NCBI GenBank assembly: GCA_017519685.1
Contig: JAFWRV010000459.1
Span: 1-6,660, forward strand
Length of the DNA: 6,660 nt
Direction of reading: 5' to 3'
Source: Clostridia bacterium
Lineage (GTDB): Bacteria > Bacillota > Clostridia > Oscillospirales > Acutalibacteraceae
The notes under the pieces were generated by a model. That model ran no database searches and was not told the origin of the DNA. It saw only the letters and a list, made by a program, of their open reading frames with translations. Of this stretch, positions 1 to 5,766 are shown one piece after another (the stretch's first letter is position 1; the number at the start of each line of letters is the position of its first letter). The translations under genes and the position numbers were made by a program.

Positions 1-1
1 A

Positions 2-631
2 ATCACGGGAACGGTCAGCGCCGGAAAAGACTGCATAACATTCACGTCAATTCCTTACGACAAGGGCTGGACCGTTAAAATCGACGGCAAAGAGATAAAG
101 GAAGATGACTATATCGCGCTCGGCGACGCTTATCTCTGCTTCAATATGCCTCACGGCGTGCACAGCGTGGAGATTTCATTCAGGCAGCGCGGCCTGCTCG
201 AAGGAGCCGCAATATCATGCGCCACCCTTCTTATTCTCCTGATTGTCGCTCTGTTCTTCAAGAAAAAGCGTCCTGTCTGGGACAGAAAGTATAAAGAAAA
301 ATGCGAAAAGGCGCAGGCGGACCACGAAGAATTCCTTGCCGCGATGGAAAGGGCGAGGTTAGCCGCCGCGGCTGAAAATCTCGACATTGATTTAAGCGAG
401 ATTGATATGAACGAGCTTACGGGCGGGCAGGAAATGTTCACGGATTCAGCATCTTATCCGGAAACCGCCGGCGAAGACCCGGCGCAGACGCAGGACGATG
501 AAGTTCCTCAGGCGGAAACAGATGAGAAAACGCCGGAAGAGCCCGAACAGGAAATTCCTTCTCAGGAAATTACTTTTGAGGAGACTCCCGACCGGGTTGA
601 CGGGGACTCCGGAATTCAGTCCGGAGAATAA
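2..631 (+). CDS. YfhO-family membrane protein, C-terminal part (5' end outside window)
   Basis: The reading frame is open from base 2 to the TAA at 629-631, giving about 209 residues. The first part reads FTSIPYDKGWTVKIDGK, then a short stretch ending HGVHSVEISF, then a hydrophobic segment (about bases 200-262) followed by KKKR. This is the typical end of YfhO-family polytopic membrane proteins: a small extracytoplasmic beta domain, then a last transmembrane helix. Members are large membrane proteins, some tied to glycosylation of cell-wall polymers; the role here is inferred from family only. What is odd is the tail after the last helix: about 120 residues, starting with a charged helix-like part (KYKEKCEKAQADHEEF) and ending in a low-complexity Glu/Pro/Gln/Asp-rich stretch. 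The internal ATG at 146 lies inside the conserved domain and is not the true start. The gene is convergent with the acyl-CoA ligase and shares its terminator. Confidence 0.8.
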   Translation: MTGTVSAGKDCITFTSIPYDKGWTVKIDGKEIKEDDYIALGDAYLCFNMPHGVHSVEISFRQRGLLEGAAISCATLLILLIVALFFKKKRPVWDRKYKEKCEKAQADHEEFLAAMERARLAAAAENLDIDLSEIDMNELTGGQEMFTDSASYPETAGEDPAQTQDDEVPQAETDEKTPEEPEQEIPSQEITFEETPDRVDGDSGIQSGE

Positions 632-647
632 TTCAATAAAAGCAATG

Positions 648-680
648 AAAAAACCGCTTTGAATTTCAAAGCGGTTTTTT
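648..680. terminator. Bidirectional intrinsic terminator between convergent genes
   Basis: CCGCTTTG (654-661) pairs with CAAAGCGG (667-674) around a short AT loop. The stem is flanked by six A on the left and six T on the right, so a U-tract follows the hairpin on either strand. It sits 16 bases after the YfhO stop and 6 bases beyond the ligase stop, so it can end both transcripts. Confidence 0.92.
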
Positions 681-686
681 GTATAT

Positions 687-2402
687 TCAACTTGCGTTTT
701 TATTTGTTTTGTTTGAGGCGTTGCCGCGCTTTATTTTTTTGGTGGTGGTCAGTTCAAATTCACTGTCGCGCACGCTGAAACTCTTTATTCTCTTGAATCC
801 GGGAACAACATTGTTGACCTCATCGACAACACGCTTGATGATTGCCCTGATTTCATCCGAAGTCGGGTCCTTATCGAGGAATCCTTTGATTTCCTCCTTG
901 TTGGGATGAATCTGGGCGTGAACCATGATATCGCCTCTGCCGTCTTCAAGACCCTCAACCATACAGCTTTCAACAAAATCGCTCAGGTCAAGGTGATATT
1001 CAAGTTCCTCGGGATAAATATTCTTGCCGTTGTTGGTTACGATGACATTCTTGCATCTGCCCGTTATATGATAGCATCCGCGTTTGTCAACGAACGCAAG
1101 GTCGCCTGTGTGGAACCAGCCGTCGCTGTCAAGCACCTCGGCGGTAGCTTCGGGGTTCTTGTAATAACCGAGCATTACCATACCGCCCCTGGTGCAGAGC
1201 TCGCCGATACCGTTTTCGTCGGGATTGAGGATTTTCGCTTCGGAACCCGGAAGCGGCTGACCGACCGAGTCGGTGGTACGCAGTCTGTCGTGGTTAATCA
1301 TAACAAGCGGAGCGCATTCCGTGAGCCCGTAGCCGAAGAGGACCTGAATACCGAATGAGTCAAAGTCCTTTATTATCTGCGGATTGATGGGCGCGCCGCC
1401 GCAGATTATGAGCCGCATGTGGCCTCCGAATGTTTCCTGGATTTCTTTGAATATGACTTTCTTGAGATCTATATTAAGTCTGGAAGCGCCCTTGCAGAGG
1501 GCTTTTCCTATTTTGAATTTTGTTTTGCCGAATTTCTTCTTTTCTATTTCCTTGAGTATTCTTTTGTGAACGGTTTCAAGGATAAGCGGAACAGCGACGA
1601 AAACAGTGGGATTGAAATCCTTCATATTGCGAAGAACATATTTGAATCCCTCGCAGAAAGTAACCTTAGCTCCGCAGTAAACGGCGAAGAAGACGATTAT
1701 TGAACTTTCAAATGTGTGGTGAAGCGGAAGGAGCGAGATACCGCAATCCTCGGGATGAATCTTGAGCACCCCCATTGCCGCTTTGATTTCAAAGATATAG
1801 TTACGCTGGCAGAGCATAACGCCTTTTGACGAACCGGTTGTGCCCGAAGTGAAGAGGAGGGTGCACATTTTGTCAACGTCCTGAATAACATTGCGGTAGA
1901 GCGTTTTGCCCTCTTCATTCATCCGGATGCCGCGCTCAACAAATTCCTCAAAGGATTCAACGTCAAACACGCAGTCTTCCGGTTTATGTATGCAAAGAAT
2001 CCTGACATTGCTGAATCTGCCGATATCAACTCTGCTGAGGAAACGCGTATCGCAGACAAGCATTTTTGATTCGGAAACTTCAATAATGTTTGCGATATCA
2101 TCCTCGTGAAGTTCTTTGTCAATCGGAACCACCGTCGCTCCGGCGCAGATAGTTGAAAGGTAAGTCAGACAATACTCGAAGCAGTTGTCGGCGCAGATCG
2201 CGATCTGACAGTTTTCCAGCCCGGCATCGATAATGGCGGTTGAGAAACCGCTGATTTTCTTATCATATTCTTTATAGGTTATGTATTTGAATTCATCATT
2301 ATGCTTGATTTCAAACGCGTAACGGTTGCCGAAGAGCTTAACGCTCTGGTCAATCATTTCACGGATGTTATTGAAATCTCTCACTTCATAAAAAGGCTTC
2401 AA
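687..2402 (-). CDS. AMP-forming long-chain acyl-CoA ligase (FadD-like)
   Basis: A complete 571-aa member of the adenylate-forming superfamily, which activates a carboxylic acid with ATP to an acyl-AMP and passes it to CoA (or another thiol carrier). The core motifs are present in order: TSGTTGSSKG at residues 185-194 (phosphate loop), GYGLTECAP at 357-365, GWFHTGD at 428-434 (ribose-binding Asp), ITGRCKNVIV at 446-455 (hinge) and GKNIYPEE at 459-466. The C-terminal domain ends TTTKKIKR at 552-559, with K556 at the place of the catalytic lysine usually seen in a TGKIKR context. The length fits long-chain fatty-acid ligases. The start is a TTG at 2400-2402, chosen because a strong GGAGGG lies 6 bases upstream and no in-frame ATG fits. 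No transmembrane segment is evident, so it is probably cytosolic or membrane-peripheral. The substrate is inferred from family resemblance; an acyl-ACP or other carrier is possible. It lies downstream of a tRNA-Gly gene that has its own terminator. Confidence 0.9.
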   Translation of the reverse strand: MKPFYEVRDFNNIREMIDQSVKLFGNRYAFEIKHNDEFKYITYKEYDKKISGFSTAIIDAGLENCQIAICADNCFEYCLTYLSTICAGATVVPIDKELHEDDIANIIEVSESKMLVCDTRFLSRVDIGRFSNVRILCIHKPEDCVFDVESFEEFVERGIRMNEEGKTLYRNVIQDVDKMCTLLFTSGTTGSSKGVMLCQRNYIFEIKAAMGVLKIHPEDCGISLLPLHHTFESSIIVFFAVYCGAKVTFCEGFKYVLRNMKDFNPTVFVAVPLILETVHKRILKEIEKKKFGKTKFKIGKALCKGASRLNIDLKKVIFKEIQETFGGHMRLIICGGAPINPQIIKDFDSFGIQVLFGYGLTECAPLVMINHDRLRTTDSVGQPLPGSEAKILNPDENGIGELCTRGGMVMLGYYKNPEATAEVLDSDGWFHTGDLAFVDKRGCYHITGRCKNVIVTNNGKNIYPEELEYHLDLSDFVESCMVEGLEDGRGDIMVHAQIHPNKEEIKGFLDKDPTSDEIRAIIKRVVDEVNNVVPGFKRIKSFSVRDSEFELTTTKKIKRGNASNKTNKNAS

Positions 2403-2408
2403 TGTTTA

Positions 2409-2414
2409 CCCTCC
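2409..2414 (-). promoter_or_regulatory. Ribosome binding site deciding a TTG start
   Basis: On the minus strand GGAGGG (2414 down to 2409) is followed by six bases and then TTG. The ATG a few bases further in is in another frame, so this site fixes the acyl-CoA ligase start as TTG. Confidence 0.8.
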
Positions 2415-2458
2415 GAATCAATGAGTTGTTTCAGAATAAGCGTTTTCCGCAAACATTC

Positions 2459-2490
2459 AAAGAAATCTCTTTCGAAAAAGAGATTTCTTT
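2459..2490 (-). terminator. Intrinsic terminator of the tRNA-Gly transcript
   Basis: A perfect 14-bp inverted repeat: AAAGAAATCTCTTT (2459-2472) and its complement (2477-2490), with a 4-base loop that reads TTCG on the minus strand. It starts 2 bases beyond the tRNA CCA end. The T-rich 3' arm supplies the U-tract. It should end the tRNA transcript before the acyl-CoA ligase, though some read-through into that gene is possible because no convincing separate promoter is seen in 2415-2458. Confidence 0.8.
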
Positions 2491-2492
2491 GC

Positions 2493-2566
2493 TGGAGCAG
2501 GGTACGGGAGTCGAACCCGCCGCTGAGGCTTGGGAAGCGTCCGTATTACCGATATACTAACCCTGC
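2493..2566 (-). tRNA. tRNA-Gly (anticodon CCC)
   Basis: The minus strand folds as a full cloverleaf of 74 bases including an encoded CCA. The acceptor GCAGGGT pairs with ACCCTGC, followed by discriminator T and CCA. The D stem is GTAT/ATAC with a minimal ATCGGTA loop. The anticodon loop is TTCCCAA, giving anticodon CCC (reads GGG). The variable loop is AGCG. The T arm is GCGGG/CCCGT with loop TTCGACT. The discriminator U agrees with bacterial tRNA-Gly. The anticodon stem GACGC/GCCTC carries a C-C mismatch at its middle pair (29-41), and the T stem has one G-U pair. Promoter and terminator are both present, so it looks like a functional single-gene unit. Confidence 0.93.
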
Positions 2567-2581
2567 GTATCAATCCTTGAC

Positions 2582-2611
2582 ATATTACCATATATATTGT
2601 GAAAAAGTCAA
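2582..2611 (-). promoter_or_regulatory. Sigma-A promoter of tRNA-Gly
   Basis: On the minus strand TTGACT (2611-2606) and TAATAT (2587-2582) are separated by 18 bases. The -10 ends 15 bases before the tRNA 5' end, leaving a short leader. Confidence 0.8.
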
Positions 2612-2720
2612 GTGAATACCACAAAATATGCCGGTTACGGCTCATATTTTAAAGTTTGTTCATATAATAATATATCCTGACCGTATATCAGTGTTTTAAA
2701 AATATAATTTTGTTGCATAT

Positions 2721-2768
2721 AAAATAAAAAAAGCGGAAACGCCGATAATTCCCTTTGTTTTTCCGCTT
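2721..2768 (-). terminator. Orphan minus-strand intrinsic terminator
   Basis: AAGCGGAAA (2731-2739) pairs with TTTCCGCTT (2760-2768) across a 20-base loop. On the minus strand the hairpin is followed at once by seven T and more T-rich sequence, as in an intrinsic terminator. On the plus strand no T-run follows. No minus-strand gene is recognised just upstream of it (higher coordinates), so its transcript is unknown. Confidence 0.5.
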
Positions 2769-2800
2769 ACGAATTGCGCGGATTTTTAACGGTTCTCAAA

Positions 2801-2835
2801 ATTTCCGCTGCGTATTGATTATTTTCGGCGGAAAT
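2801..2835. repeat. Inverted repeat spanning the CAP-gene promoter (possible operator)
   Basis: ATTTCCGC (2801-2808) and its exact complement GCGGAAAT (2828-2835) are 19 bases apart. The -35 hexamer lies between the arms, and the right arm ends on the TG of the extended -10. This position suits a repressor or activator site. The same GCGGAAA core forms the hairpin at 2731-2768. Confidence 0.5.
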
Positions 2836-2843
2836 GATATAAA
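2815..2843 (+). promoter_or_regulatory. Sigma-A promoter of the CAP-domain gene
   Basis: TTGATT (2815-2820), a 17-base spacer and TATAAA (2838-2843), with an extended -10 TG at 2835-2836. It lies 30 bases before the start codon. A GGGAGG ribosome binding site follows at 2860-2865. Confidence 0.75.
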
Positions 2844-2872
2844 TATATAAAAATTTCACGGGAGGTTCAAAT

Positions 2873-3967
2873 ATGAAAATTCTGAAGAGAATAATTGCCG
2901 CGGCTGTCTGTCTGATGATGACGGCGGGATTCTTTACCGGCGGCGTTAAAGCAGGTTTCAAGGACCTTGTTTTATCGGCTGCCGCCGCGAGAGAAAAGGC
3001 CGGGCAGGCAGATGAATCGGGAATCCCGGAAATAACTATAAAAAACTATCATAAGACTTTGGATGTGTATTATAATTCCACCGTTATTTTTCATACCGCG
3101 GAAGACGCGCCAAAAGGATATGAGATTGTCTGGAGCAACGGAGTTAAGGGTACCAAATGCGAATTCACCGCAATCAACAGCGAATACATTATTTACGCAA
3201 ATCTCGTGGACAGTTCAACAGGCAAAACCGTAAAATCGACAGACAGCGTCACAGTTACCGTCAATACCGGCTTTTTTGCGAAAGTGATTGCCTTTTTCAG
3301 AGCTTTATTCGGTATGACGCCGGTGTATGAAGACTTCTATAACGGGAAAAATCCGGAAGAAAGCAAAGAAACTGGAACCGAATTAATATCTTCCGTTACC
3401 CGCCTTAAATACGGAGTTGTCCTTAATCGTATAATAAAAGTTTATTATGAGATGGATAAGTATGGCAGGAAAACCGTAACAAAAGAGGAAGTAATAAAAG
3501 AGAATTATGACCGCTCCGCTTATTCGGCGTGTTACAACGATCTTCTGCCCGCCGCGCGCTTAAACACAAACACATACAGGGATTATATCACGGAGGTTCT
3601 CCGTCTTACCAATGCAATGAGAGCCGAGGGCGGCGTTGCCCCGCTGACGCTTGACGATAAACTTACCGAGCAGGCAAATGTCCGCGCCGAGGAAATCGCG
3701 TGGTCCGGTTTGCACAGTCACACAAGACCCAACACGAAAAGCTACTCATCGCTGTTCATTGAGAACGGATATACGACCGGAACAGCCGGCGAAAACATCG
3801 GCTGGTATCAGACGGATCCCGCCGAAGTCTGCCGGATGTGGAAAGAATCGCCGACACATTATGAAAACATAATGAATCCCGCTTACACGAAGATAGGTAT
3901 AGGAGTTGCCGCGGAAGCGGACCCGTCAAAGGGGCTTTGCTGGGTACAGCATTTTTACGGCAGTTAA
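2873..3967 (+). CDS. Secreted CAP/SCP-domain protein (YkwD-like) with Ig-like domain
   Basis: A 364-aa exported protein. Residues 1-27 form a signal peptide (KILKR, then a hydrophobic core, probable cleavage after VKA). Residues about 53-130 are rich in beta strands and resemble a bacterial Ig-like domain (IVWSNG, SVTVTV). Residues 133-147 (GFFAKVIAFFRALFG) form a hydrophobic amphipathic segment. Residues about 236-362 are a CAP domain: a LRLTNAMRAEGG helix, HSHTRP at 281-286, GENIG at 306-310, then W323 and THYENIMNP at 328-336, and KIGIGV. The putative cavity residues H283, E307 and H329 are kept. Bacterial CAP proteins are extracellular; some bind lipids or act at the envelope, but no reaction can be assigned. 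The ATG follows GGGAGG with 7 bases between. The gene stands alone behind its own promoter and converges on the finger protein gene. Confidence 0.88.
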   Translation: MKILKRIIAAAVCLMMTAGFFTGGVKAGFKDLVLSAAAAREKAGQADESGIPEITIKNYHKTLDVYYNSTVIFHTAEDAPKGYEIVWSNGVKGTKCEFTAINSEYIIYANLVDSSTGKTVKSTDSVTVTVNTGFFAKVIAFFRALFGMTPVYEDFYNGKNPEESKETGTELISSVTRLKYGVVLNRIIKVYYEMDKYGRKTVTKEEVIKENYDRSAYSACYNDLLPAARLNTNTYRDYITEVLRLTNAMRAEGGVAPLTLDDKLTEQANVRAEEIAWSGLHSHTRPNTKSYSSLFIENGYTTGTAGENIGWYQTDPAEVCRMWKESPTHYENIMNPAYTKIGIGVAAEADPSKGLCWVQHFYGS

Positions 3968-3984
3968 AAGAAATCCGGATGAGG

Positions 3985-4029
3985 GATTGAATACGGCTTC
4001 GGAAAAACTCTGCCGCAGTAAATTCAATC
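3985..4029. repeat. Hairpin after the CAP-domain gene
   Basis: GATTGAAT (3985-3992) pairs with ATTCAATC (4022-4029), with an inner CGGC (3994-3997)/GCCG (4012-4015). There is no T-run, so it is not an intrinsic terminator. It may be a 3' mRNA structure, or chance. Confidence 0.35.
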
Positions 4030-4090
4030 ACGCAAACAGCAAATGATTCTGAGCAAATAATATTTATATAATAATCCTGAAAGGGTGAAG

Positions 4091-4123
4091 AAAAACCGGC
4101 GTGATTAAATCACACCGGTTTTT
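4091..4123. terminator. Bidirectional intrinsic terminator between the two secreted-protein genes
   Basis: AAAAACCGGCGTGATT (4091-4106) pairs with AATCACACCGGTTTTT (4108-4123) with one C-A mismatch and almost no loop beyond the AT-rich tip. The A5 and T5 ends give U-tracts on both strands. It lies 22 bases beyond the finger-protein stop and 123 bases after the CAP-gene stop. Confidence 0.9.
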
Positions 4124-4144
4124 GTAATTGCTGAATTGTGTCGA

Positions 4145-4747
4145 TTACAGATCGATTTTTACTCCTGCGAAGAGAGCTTTGAAGAGTGAACCGATTGAGC
4201 TGAGAACTGCGCCCCAGTCAGCGTTCTTGAGAGCGTTGATGATAAAATCTTTGGCAACATTGAGATAGTGCTTGATTTTACCCATTGTGGTGTAATCGCC
4301 TTCGTGCGGGCACTGCTTTACGTGAGCATCATATTCCGCTTTTTTGGTGAATGTTGCCTGGCAGCCGCCGTCAACATAGTCTTCACCTGAATAGGGGCAC
4401 TGTTTGATGTGGTCTTTTGCTTCAACGAGGTCCGCCATGTGCTGGTTGTAAGCTCTTTCACTTGTGAATTTCTTGCCGCACCAGTAGCATTCGTTCTTTG
4501 AGTCTGCAACAACATACTGTTTGTAGCCGTCGCAGGTTTCGAGATGCTTTGCGTAATCATCGGAGTTCGCGCAGGTCTTACCGCAGTAAGGACACTTAAT
4601 GATAGTGGTAACATGATGCTCGATGTAATCCGGGAATAATACGGCAACATCCTGGTTAACGGTCTGGTCGTCGCCTGCAAAACCGATTACGGAGAAGCAG
4701 GAAAGAGCAAAGAGCACTGCGAAGAAAATAGCCAACGTCTTTTTCAT
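4145..4747 (-). CDS. Exported protein with three C2H2/C2HC zinc-finger-like motifs
   Basis: A 200-aa protein of no family I can name. Residues 1-24 are a clear signal peptide (MKKT, hydrophobic core, likely cleavage after GFA), so the rest should lie outside the cytoplasm. Three finger motifs follow. Finger 1 is C52-x2-C55-x12-H68-x3-C72. Finger 2 is C87-x2-C90-x12-H103, with H113 or C117 as possible fourth ligand. Finger 3 is C117-x11-C129-x12-H142-x3-C146. After the second Cys each follows C-x3-(F/C)-x5-Y-x2-H, the pattern of classical zinc fingers. Residues about 156-200 are helical and end in a hydrophobic stretch (SIGSLFKALFAG). Zinc binding is inferred from spacing; the cysteines could instead form disulfides outside the cell. 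The ATG has AGAAGG 7 bases upstream and a strong promoter. It converges on the CAP gene. Function is unknown; it is probably a surface-exposed structural or binding protein. Confidence 0.85.
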   Translation of the reverse strand: MKKTLAIFFAVLFALSCFSVIGFAGDDQTVNQDVAVLFPDYIEHHVTTIIKCPYCGKTCANSDDYAKHLETCDGYKQYVVADSKNECYWCGKKFTSERAYNQHMADLVEAKDHIKQCPYSGEDYVDGGCQATFTKKAEYDAHVKQCPHEGDYTTMGKIKHYLNVAKDFIINALKNADWGAVLSSIGSLFKALFAGVKIDL

Positions 4748-4796
4748 TTTTTTACCTTCTTAATCATAAAATTTGCAATATCTTGCATGCACCAGT

Positions 4797-4825
4797 ATGA
4801 TATCATTTTTTAAATATCATGTCAA
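4797..4825 (-). promoter_or_regulatory. Strong sigma-A promoter of the finger-protein gene, with dyad symmetry
   Basis: On the minus strand a consensus TTGACA (4825-4820), 17-base spacer and TATCAT (4802-4797) with a TG one base before the -10. The -10 lies in a perfect palindrome ATGATATCAT (4797-4806), and ATGATAT (4797-4803) is repeated inverted as ATATCAT (4814-4820). The symmetry could be a regulator site. High expression is likely from the near-perfect consensus. Confidence 0.85.
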
Positions 4826-4870
4826 CAAAAAAATACAAAAACTGTCTATATTTTGTTAATTTTTGTTTCC

Positions 4871-5134
4871 GGACATCTATATTTAGGGGTGAATATCTAA
4901 TAATATAGTTTTTATTGTCGGCCGGCAAATGTGAATAATCGCAGCGGAAAAAGCCCTTTTGTCAAAAAATCCAATCTGTTTTATCACTGAAATCAAAATC
5001 GACCGTATTACAGGAATTAATGGTTCATATCGGGAAAAATCTCAGAAGTAAGCTTTATTTACAACAGAGAGTCTAAAAATCAGATAATTAAATGTATATA
5101 ATATTAATTACAGGAGTGCATTTTAATAATCTTA
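4871..5134. other. AT-rich intergenic region without recognisable gene
   Basis: No open frame with a believable start and ribosome binding site was found on either strand, and no tRNA, riboswitch or terminator was recognised. It holds an imperfect 14-base palindrome TTGTCGGCCGGCAA (4915-4928). It also holds a weak promoter-like pair TTGTCA (4959-4964)/TATCAC (4982-4987) with a 17-base spacer ahead of an 18-codon frame at 5020-5076. None of these is strong enough to call. The change to AT-rich sequence begins about here. Confidence 0.5.
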
Positions 5135-5164
5135 TGTAACATTTCAGAGATAAAAGTGTATAAT
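5135..5164 (+). promoter_or_regulatory. Candidate promoter of the sigma/DUF4367 operon, possibly self-regulated
   Basis: TGTAAC (5135-5140), 16 bases, then TGTATAAT (5157-5164). The TATAAT is a perfect -10, but the sequence about 17 bases upstream is a poor sigma-A -35. TGTAAC with a 16-base gap to TGTA resembles ECF promoters such as the known sigma-W type (TGAAAC-N16-CGTA). Autoregulation by the encoded sigma factor is therefore plausible but inferred. The start codon is 66 bases downstream, after a strong GGAGGAGGT at 5212-5220. Confidence 0.55.
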
Positions 5165-5229
5165 ATATATAGAGTCATATTTTTCTCCGATGTTATTACA
5201 ATGCAGGAAATGGAGGAGGTGTAATTTAT

Positions 5230-5766
5230 ATGTTGTTTTTACTGTTTTTTGAATCCGCAGATGATAAGGACTTATTTACAAATATTTATCTTCAATATAA
5301 ATCATATTTACTGAAGGTTGCTTGTGATAAATTGTTTGATAAATCATATATTCAGGATTGCGTACATGATACATTTTATGAGTTGACAAAATCATTTGAA
5401 CATTTCAAAAGAATAGAATCGGAAGAAAAGAGAAAATCATATCTGATAACCATATGTAAAAGATGTGCCATCAGAATCAACAACATCAACGAATCCAATA
5501 ATATATCGCTTTATGAAATAGATGAAAATGAATTCTCTGATGACGGCAGCGAAGTATTTTTAAAGTGCGACTATGATAATCTTGTTTTGTTGATTTGCTC
5601 TCTTGATGAAATATACAGAGAGCCAATTCTGATGAAATACGCGGAAGGATATGCTGTTGCTGAAATCTCGGAAACACTCGGAATAACCGAAACTAATGTT
5701 AGGCAGAGACTATTCAGAGGCAGGAGAATATTGATTGACATTCTAGAAAAAGAGGGAAAGCAATGA
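5230..5766 (+). CDS. ECF-type RNA polymerase sigma factor
   Basis: A 178-aa protein with the two-domain layout of group 4 (ECF) sigma factors. Residues about 14-80 match region 2 (IYLQYKSYLLKVA, then YIQDCVHDTFYELTKSF, which corresponds to the core-binding and -10 recognising helices). Residues about 120-172 match region 4, with a helix-turn-helix VAEISETLGITETNVRQRLFRGR for -35 recognition. It would redirect RNA polymerase to a small set of promoters, often in response to envelope signals. The start ATG follows GGAGGAGGT (5212-5220) by 9 bases. Its TGA overlaps the ATG of the DUF4367 gene by 4 bases (ATGA), which suggests translational coupling and a sigma/anti-sigma pair. Arginine codons are nearly all AGA or AGG and the gene is AT-rich, unlike the genes to its left. 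The target regulon is not known. Confidence 0.9.
   Translation: MLFLLFFESADDKDLFTNIYLQYKSYLLKVACDKLFDKSYIQDCVHDTFYELTKSFEHFKRIESEEKRKSYLITICKRCAIRINNINESNNISLYEIDENEFSDDGSEVFLKCDYDNLVLLICSLDEIYREPILMKYAEGYAVAEISETLGITETNVRQRLFRGRRILIDILEKEGKQ

Noticed and set aside
607..626. Hairpin CTCCGG/CCGGAG at the end of the YfhO gene
   Set aside because: It is inside the coding region just before the stop and has no T-run; the real terminator follows at 648-680.
906..1358. Long plus-strand open frame (150 codons) inside the acyl-CoA ligase
   Set aside because: It lies wholly antisense to a gene with complete family motifs, has no ribosome binding site, and its translation resembles no protein. The same applies to the other opposite-strand frames within 687-2402.
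2767..2961. Minus-strand open frame upstream of the orphan terminator
   Set aside because: It overlaps the promoter and signal-peptide region of the CAP gene, has no ribosome binding site, and reads as an antisense shadow. It was therefore not used to explain the terminator.
5020..5076. 18-codon frame (MVHIGKNLRSKLYLQQRV) behind a weak promoter-like pair at 4959-4987
   Set aside because: The ribosome binding site is poor, the frame is short and the peptide is not recognisable; an AT-rich region gives such hexamer pairs by chance.
5190..5252. Short frame starting at ATG 5190 overlapping the sigma start
   Set aside because: There is no ribosome binding site before it, and it runs out of frame across the strong site at 5212-5220 that serves the sigma gene.
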